Shown piece after piece: positions 59,801 to 64,000 of a stretch of DNA of 64,000 bases. A program made the position numbers and the translations under genes. Source of the DNA: Rhabdophis nuchalis (taxonomy: Eukaryota > Chordata > Lepidosauria > Squamata > Natricidae); NCBI GenBank assembly GCA_039707465.1, contig CM077658.1:14018074-14082073 (forward strand), in the 5' to 3' direction. The notes beneath the pieces were generated by a model, which did not search any database, was not told the origin of the DNA, and worked only from the letters and a program-made list of their open reading frames with translations. Numbering within the stretch: the stretch's first letter is position 1; the number at the start of each line of letters is the position of its first letter.

Positions 59801-62352
59801 GAGTTAGAAGACCAAAGTCAGGATTTAGAAAACCCAATTAGATGTGGGCATGGAAGGAGGTCTGGATGTCTTTAGGAGCAATTGAACTTGTGTCTGTGGG
59901 CTACACTGAGAAGGTCACTCAAGGTTTCGGGCAACTTCTTTTTTCCTACCAAAGGGGCTCGGGATTACCTGATCCCATTTTGTTTCTTTCCTCTAGGCTA
60001 GCATTGCAGAATGGATGCAGAAGGCTCTAGAAATGGAGTTTGAGGAATGGCTTTGTGGGAAAGAACCTGAATCCGACTATCAAGGCTTCTTCCAGAGCAC
60101 TCTGCCTACCATCGCCATGAAGGTGAGGAGGAATTGGAGAGGCAAGGAGAGAAGACTTGTGTAACTGAACAAAGAAGATATTTTTAGTCATAGAAGCCAA
60201 AACAGGAGTTTGATTCCCCCATCTGTTCTTCTTTTCTCTCTTTCCCATTAAATATCTCAGATGCTTGATGAAAACGTTCGAGTGGTATCGCTCATTTCTG
60301 GTATTTTCCAGCAGAAAGTCCTTGAAATGGCTTTGGGAGAGTTGGAGGCCTTTTTGGGCAGGTCAGTTTCGTCTTGGATGCAAATTAATTCCAAAAAAAC
60401 CACCAAAAAAACCAGGATGGCCTGCCCTCTATAACCTCAACAGGTCAACCTCAAATGAGGAGAAATTTCCTGACAGTGAGAACAATTAATCAGTGGAACA
60501 GAAGTTGCCTCCAGAAGTTGTGAATGCCCCAACACTGGAAGCCTTTAAGAAGATGTTGGATAGCCATTTGTCTGAAGTAGTGTAGAATTTCCTGCCTAGG
60601 CAGGGAGTTGGACTAGAAGACCTCCAAGGTCCCTTCCAACTCTGCTATTGTATTGTATTATTGTATTGTATTGCCTCAGTAGGGAAGGATCTTTGGGTCC
60701 AACTTGTAGGCACATCTGAGCTGAATCAAATTGAAAGTTCGTTTCTGAAAATTCTTGGTTCGTAATTGGATCCATCGCGGTCTTCTCTCTGTCAGCTTAT
60801 TGGTGGTTGTACATCAGTGTGGGGAAAAGACTTGCAGGCTTGCAAGCTGGAAGTATGGCAGGGATGGGCTTCAAAAATCTAAGCAACAGGTCTCCTGCCC
60901 AGTTGCTGGGTGGGCATAGCCATAATGGGCGTGGCCAGGTTGGCCTTCTGCACCATGGTGGGGAGGCAGCATTTTCGCCTTCCCTAGGCTCTGGGGGCTT
61001 TCATCGAGCCTCTGGGAGGGCAAAAACTCCCTCTCCAGAAGCACTCGGGAACTTCTGGGAGGCCCGGTTTTCACCCTCCTCGAGCCTCCACGCGGGCCCT
61101 GTACTTCCCTGGCATCCCAAACAGGCCACGTGGAGACTCCTGGGAGGGGCGTGAGGGGAAGGGCAGGGTGGGTGGGGCCAGCCAGGAGTGGGATTTGCAG
61201 ATTGGCCAAACTGGGCAGATCCTTAGCCAGAGGATCACCAAAACCCGTGCGAACCGGCAGCAGCCCACCCCTGAAGTATGGTGACTACACGGATCATTTC
61301 CCTCCCCCTAGAAACTCACCAAGCAAGACCCCCTCATGATAAGTACAGTATATCTTTCCTTCCTGCAGCCTGTATGAGAAAGTGGTGGAATTTTGCAAAG
61401 CACATCAGCAAGAGCCTGTGGCATCTAAGTACTACCCAGCGAGACTGCTGTCCACTGTCAACAACTGCTTGGCTCTCAGGTATTCCTGAAGGTTGTTTCT
61501 GGTACTCTGTACTTGTCTGTCTGTCTGTCTCTCCCTCTCTCTTTTCTCTCTCATCTGTCCCTCTCTCTCCCTCTCCTTTCTCTCTCTCTCATCTCTCTTT
61601 TCTCTCTCTTGTCTCTCTCTCTTTCTTTCTCTTTCTCTCTTTTTGTTTCTCTCTACCTTTCATCTCTCTCTCTCTTTCTCTCTGTTTCTTCATCTTCTTA
61701 TCCATCAGCCAGAAGGCTCCTTCTTAATTATTTCTCTTCCCTCTGCTGGCAGCTCCTCCATCTCAGCCTTGTGTGCTAATGGGTTGCCATCCGAAGAGCC
61801 GGCCAAGATGCGACCATCTCTACACGCGGCTATAGAGAAGACTCAGAAGAAGGCATGCCAACTTCTACTGGAGGAGATGCTGGCTGACTTGAAGGTACTC
61901 CTCAGTCAGGGTCAGACACACAGCGGTGGGTTTGGTTCTGGCTTAGGGTGCTTGGAGAACCTAACTAATAGTGGTCACTCGGTACGCCACGATCAAACGA
62001 TTCAGGGCTTAGCTTGTAACCTGGTTACTGATTGCTACACATCTGGCACAACCCTTGGAAAACAGAGCAGATTCCAGCTGCCTTGTACAAATACACACAC
62101 CACCACTTCAGAAGTGAGAGCTGCACTGGGGGATTCTGGGAGTTGAAGTCCAGACACCCTCAAGTTGCCAAGGTTGAGAAACACTGAACTAAGAGAAGAC
62201 TTGTTGTCTCTTGCGGTCTGTTCCAGCCACTCTTTGCCCAGCTGCCCTCCCGCCAGTGGCTGCTGGATGACTGTCAGCTGACGAACAACATCTGCGAGGT
62301 GATTGACAAGCACGCGGAAGGTTTCGGCAGAACTCACATACCTGTCAGCATG
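53831..62352 (+). CDS. EXOC3L1: EXOC3L1, exocyst complex component 3-like 1 (5' part, runs off window)
   Basis: Ten exons join in frame: 53831-53873 (ATG), 55442-55602, 56195-56414, 57385-58060, 59681-59798, 59997-60122, 60261-60361, 61369-61479, 61753-61894 and 62227-62352. They give 608 codons; the human protein is about 746 residues, so the last roughly 135 lie beyond the right edge. The sequence is a Sec6/EXOC3-type helical rod, e.g. WASGVFYQPDKLESLPQYQV, a coiled segment around LEELHSALTDVQQVEEEL, and the large exon 4 with HPHYD-like CCPPHYDILTAFATMFHQ. Sec6 proteins are subunits of the vesicle-tethering exocyst at the plasma membrane; EXOC3L1 is a paralogue linked to secretory-granule exocytosis. 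It is divergent from E2F4, as in mammals, which supports EXOC3L1 over EXOC3 or EXOC3L2/4. All junctions are GT-AG. The exon 4 acceptor lies 15 bp from a transposon end. Confidence 0.94.
53904..54320 (+). mobile_element. L1-like retroposon with long target duplication
   Basis: Ends AATAATAAAACTC then T/A-rich tail. Flanked by GAAATGAAGGCTGGGG at 53885 and GAAATGAACGCTGGGG at 54321. Starts 31 bp after EXOC3L1 exon 1. Confidence 0.82.
54705..54900 (-). mobile_element. CR1 LINE 3' fragment, diverged subfamily
   Basis: GGGTTGGAAGGGACCTTGTAGG on +, minus-strand ...NLESWRSYGSFIPGSFPEETG; no microsatellite tail. Confidence 0.8.
55640..55840. repeat. Tandem duplication of an interspersed repeat, about 122-bp period
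   Basis: TGCTTGTTTTCTTGCAGACG...ACCTCATCAGGGCTA occurs twice (about 55660 and 55782) directly after EXOC3L1 exon 2. Each copy contains a strong acceptor-like TTTTCTTGCAG. Confidence 0.9.
55905..56160. repeat. 'TTACGACC' family repeat
   Basis: Complement of the 26345 family: GTTGCTAAATGAAACCAC...GCAACGGTTGTGTGAAAAATGCC; ends 35 bp before EXOC3L1 exon 3. Confidence 0.6.
56735..57369. mobile_element. Nested hAT-type CAGTGGTGGG-family repeats
   Basis: An inner segment ends GGTCGCAACCCACCACTG at 57105; an outer one contains CCGGTTCTCCAAACTACTC and ends GGCTGAATCCCACCTCTG at 57369. Confidence 0.75.
58150..59065 (-). mobile_element. Tandem array of minus-strand SINEs, about 227-bp period
   Basis: Minus-strand tRNA-derived SINE bodies (complement of AAGGTTGACTCAGCTTCCCATCC) repeated about four times. 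Three periods of 227 bp (58288, 58515, 58742) are nearly identical and include GGCAGGAAGGGAGGGAGGG linkers. The final copy retains the SINE head (TAACCACTGCACCACC). Confidence 0.93.
59098..59292 (-). repeat. Dispersed repeat, inverted partner of 48860-49055
   Basis: AACCACAGCTGAGGTTTAAC...TTCAGCAACATCTGG; complement of the copy in E2F4 intron 1. Confidence 0.75.
59292..59509. mobile_element. hAT-type repeat (CAGTGGTGGGATTCA ends)
   Basis: CAGTGGTGGGATTCA ... TGAATACCACCTCTG inverted ends; GGTTCTCCGAACCACTC core. No clear 8-bp duplication. Confidence 0.75.
60440..60675 (+). mobile_element. CR1 LINE 3' fragment with (ATTGT)n tail
   Basis: TCAAATGAGGAGAAATTTCC...GGACTAGAAGACCTCC, then TATTGTATTGTATT. 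In EXOC3L1 intron 7. Confidence 0.88.
60860..61275. mobile_element. hAT-type repeat (GATGGGCTTC / CAGCCCACCCCTG ends)
   Basis: Ends ATGGGCTTCAAAAAT and GGCAGCAGCCCACCCCTG, with internal GGGCGTGGCCAGGTTGGCC. Inverted relative at 62630-63295. Confidence 0.65.
61510..61695. repeat. (TC)n pyrimidine tract
   Basis: 180 bp of TCTC/CTGT repeats on + in EXOC3L1 intron 8, ending 60 bp from exon 9. It would extend the polypyrimidine context. Confidence 0.95.
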
Positions 62353-62504
62353 GTAAGATCCTGGCCACCGCTGGGAACATCAGGGGTGGGGAGGAAGATC
62401 TACCCACTACTGAAATCCCAGGGTGAGCATCATCCTGAGATCATCACAAGCCTGAGGCCAGATCAGCCTGTTAGCAAAACAAGAGGCAAATAGCAATAGC
62501 CGCC

Positions 62505-62575
62505 CTGGGTCCTTTGTGGAGAAGGGCGGGATATAAATGCGATTAAAATAAATAAATAAATAAATAAATAGAACT
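62505..62575 (+). mobile_element. L2-type LINE 3' tail
   Basis: CCGCCCTGGGTCCTTTGTGG...GGGCGGGATATAAATGCG then (AAATA)n. Confidence 0.8.
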
Positions 62576-62629
62576 TATATACCGCTTCATCGTGTTTTTA
62601 TAGCTCTCTCTAAATGGTTTGCAGACTCA

Positions 62630-63297
62630 GCCTCTGGCCTTTAGGTGGCCTCCAGAACCTGGGTAGACCATTTTCGCCCTCCCGGAGGCTCGTAAAGACT
62701 CCGGAGCCCGGGGAGGGCAAACCCCCCCCCCCTCCGTGGCGCAGGAGGCCAACTAGGCCACACCCACTATGGCCACGCCCACCCAGCAATCGGGCAGAGA
62801 ACCCGTTGCTAACATTTTTGTGAAGAATAGTTTTTATTTTTCCCATTTCAAAACCATTCACTGATATCCATTCTTATACATGCTATTTAACATTTATCTA
62901 TCCATCATTAATATCTGTACACATTCTTACATATATACTGTATAATACAGTTTGGATCATCGCTTTCTTGCTACCCCGTGTCTCCATCTTATTTTGCAAC
63001 AGCCTCACTCCTACTTTCTCAAGCTCCCTTCCCTGCCTTCTTATTTCTTCCTCTCATTTCTCCTCTCTTCTCCCTTTCCCCCCTCTCTTTCCTCTCTCCT
63101 CCTCTCCTCTCTTCTTTCTTATCCTCTCTCTCCTACTCTTAATTCCCCACCCTTACTTTCTCTACTTTACCCTTCCTTCCTTTCCCTCCTCGTCTCTCCT
63201 CTTTCCGTTGTTGCCTTTGCTTGTTTATTTTCTCTGATGGGTTCGGGGAGGGGGTGGCGTTTCCCGTTGCTAACATTTTTAAAGCCCACCCCTGGAA
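62630..63297. mobile_element. hAT-type repeat split by an L1-like insertion
   Basis: hAT segments 62630-62819 and 63263-63297 (...AAGCCCACCCCTGG) are separated by a retroposon. The junction sequence CCCGTTGCTAACATTTTT is duplicated at 62802-62819 and 63263-63280. Confidence 0.8.
62820..63262 (-). mobile_element. L1-like 3' UTR insertion with polypyrimidine tract
   Basis: Minus-orientation tail (TTTTTATTTTTCCC at the left), AT-rich 3' UTR and 200 bp of CT-rich sequence, bounded by an 18-bp target duplication. Confidence 0.78.
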
Positions 63298-63302
63298 GGC
63301 AC

Positions 63303-64000
63303 CTATACAATACAATACAATAGCAGAGTTGGAAGGGACCTTGTAGGTCTTCTAGTCCAACCCCCTGCATGGGCAGGAACCTTATACCATTTCAGACAAA
63401 TGGCTATCTAAGATCTTCTTAAAGACTTCCAGGGTTGGGGCATTCACAACTTCTGGAGGCAAGCTGTTCCAGAGGTTAATTGATGTAACTGTCAGGACAT
63501 TTCTCCTTAGTTCTAAGTTGCTTCTCTCCTTGATTAGTTTCCACCCGTTGCTTCTTGTCCTGCCCCCAGGTGCCTTGGAGAATAGTTTGGCTCCCTCTTC
63601 TTTGTGGCACCCTCTGAGATACTGGAAGACTGCTATCATGTCTCCCCTGGTCCTTCTCTTCATCAAACTAGACATACCCAGCTCCTGCAGCCGTTCTTCA
63701 TATGTTTTAGCCTCCAGTCCCCTAATCATCTTGGTTGCTCTTCTCTGTACTCTTTCCAGAGTCTCCACGTCTTTTCTACATCGTGGCGACCAAAACTGTA
63801 TGCAGTATTCCAAGTGTGGCCTTACCAAGGCACTACAGTGGCATTAACACTTCACGTGATCTAGATTCTATCCCTCTGTTTATGCAGCCTAGAACTGTGT
63901 TGGCTTTTTTGGCAGCTGCTGCACACTGCTGGCTCATATTTAAATGGTTGTCCACTAGGATTCCTAGATCCCTCTCACAGTTGCTACTATTGAGCAATTC
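63303..64000 (-). mobile_element. CR1 LINE 3' end, runs off window
   Basis: Minus strand encodes the CR1 reverse-transcriptase C terminus with few breaks: VRPHLEYCIQFWSPRCRKD, LERVQRRATKMIRGLE, NSLPPEVVNAPTLEVFKK. The ACAATACAATA tail is at 63303. Best-preserved CR1 in the window. Confidence 0.95.

Noticed and set aside
63382..63828. 148-codon frame as a host gene
   Set aside because: It is the CR1 LINE reverse-transcriptase C terminus.

Overview
This window is vertebrate nuclear DNA, most likely from a snake. The coding exons are small and split by conventional introns. The rest is dense squamate-type repeat: CR1 and CR1-L3-like LINE ends with ATTCT/GAATA microsatellites growing from their 3' tails, L2-type LINE 3' ends, tRNA-derived SINEs, short L1 tails, hAT and Tc1/mariner-type MITEs, one Helitron-like element and a long GATA array. 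There is no prokaryotic or plasmid content. The species call is inference; no database search was possible.

Four protein-coding genes are readable. From left to right: the 3' end of FBXL9/LRRC29 (+, 1650-3734, last three exons); complete ELMO3 (-, coding 32286 to 9250, 20 coding exons that sum to 718 codons plus stop); complete E2F4 (-, coding 51122 to 39038, 10 exons, 396 codons plus stop); and the 5' four-fifths of EXOC3L1 (+, from 53831, 10 exons to 62352, continuing off the right edge). I joined exons by hand using GT-AG sites, phase agreement and family similarity; every junction keeps frame. The order and relative orientation match, as I recall it, the mammalian EXOC3L1-E2F4-ELMO3-LRRC29 block (human 16q22.1).

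Regulatory layout: a GC-rich CpG-island-like segment at 34190-35130 lies upstream of ELMO3 and probably holds its noncoding first exon. A second at about 50950-51400 surrounds the E2F4 start. E2F4 and EXOC3L1 are divergent, with start codons 2.7 kb apart. ELMO3 and FBXL9 are convergent.

The four genes do not form one pathway. ELMO3 is a DOCK-binding Rac-activation scaffold, E2F4 a pocket-protein-bound cell-cycle repressor, EXOC3L1 a Sec6-like exocyst paralogue, and FBXL9 an LRR/F-box family protein.

The most notable signals are: an AT-AC (U12-type) intron in E2F4; a 123-nt stop-free, in-frame ELMO3 intron with a weak donor; a solo-LTR family whose copies all keep an acidic-then-arginine-rich reading frame; hAT-type insertions whose 8-bp target duplications nearly all centre on TA, including perfect 51-bp-arm fold-backs; and transposons lying within 10-20 bp of splice sites of ELMO3 exon 3 and EXOC3L1 exon 4.
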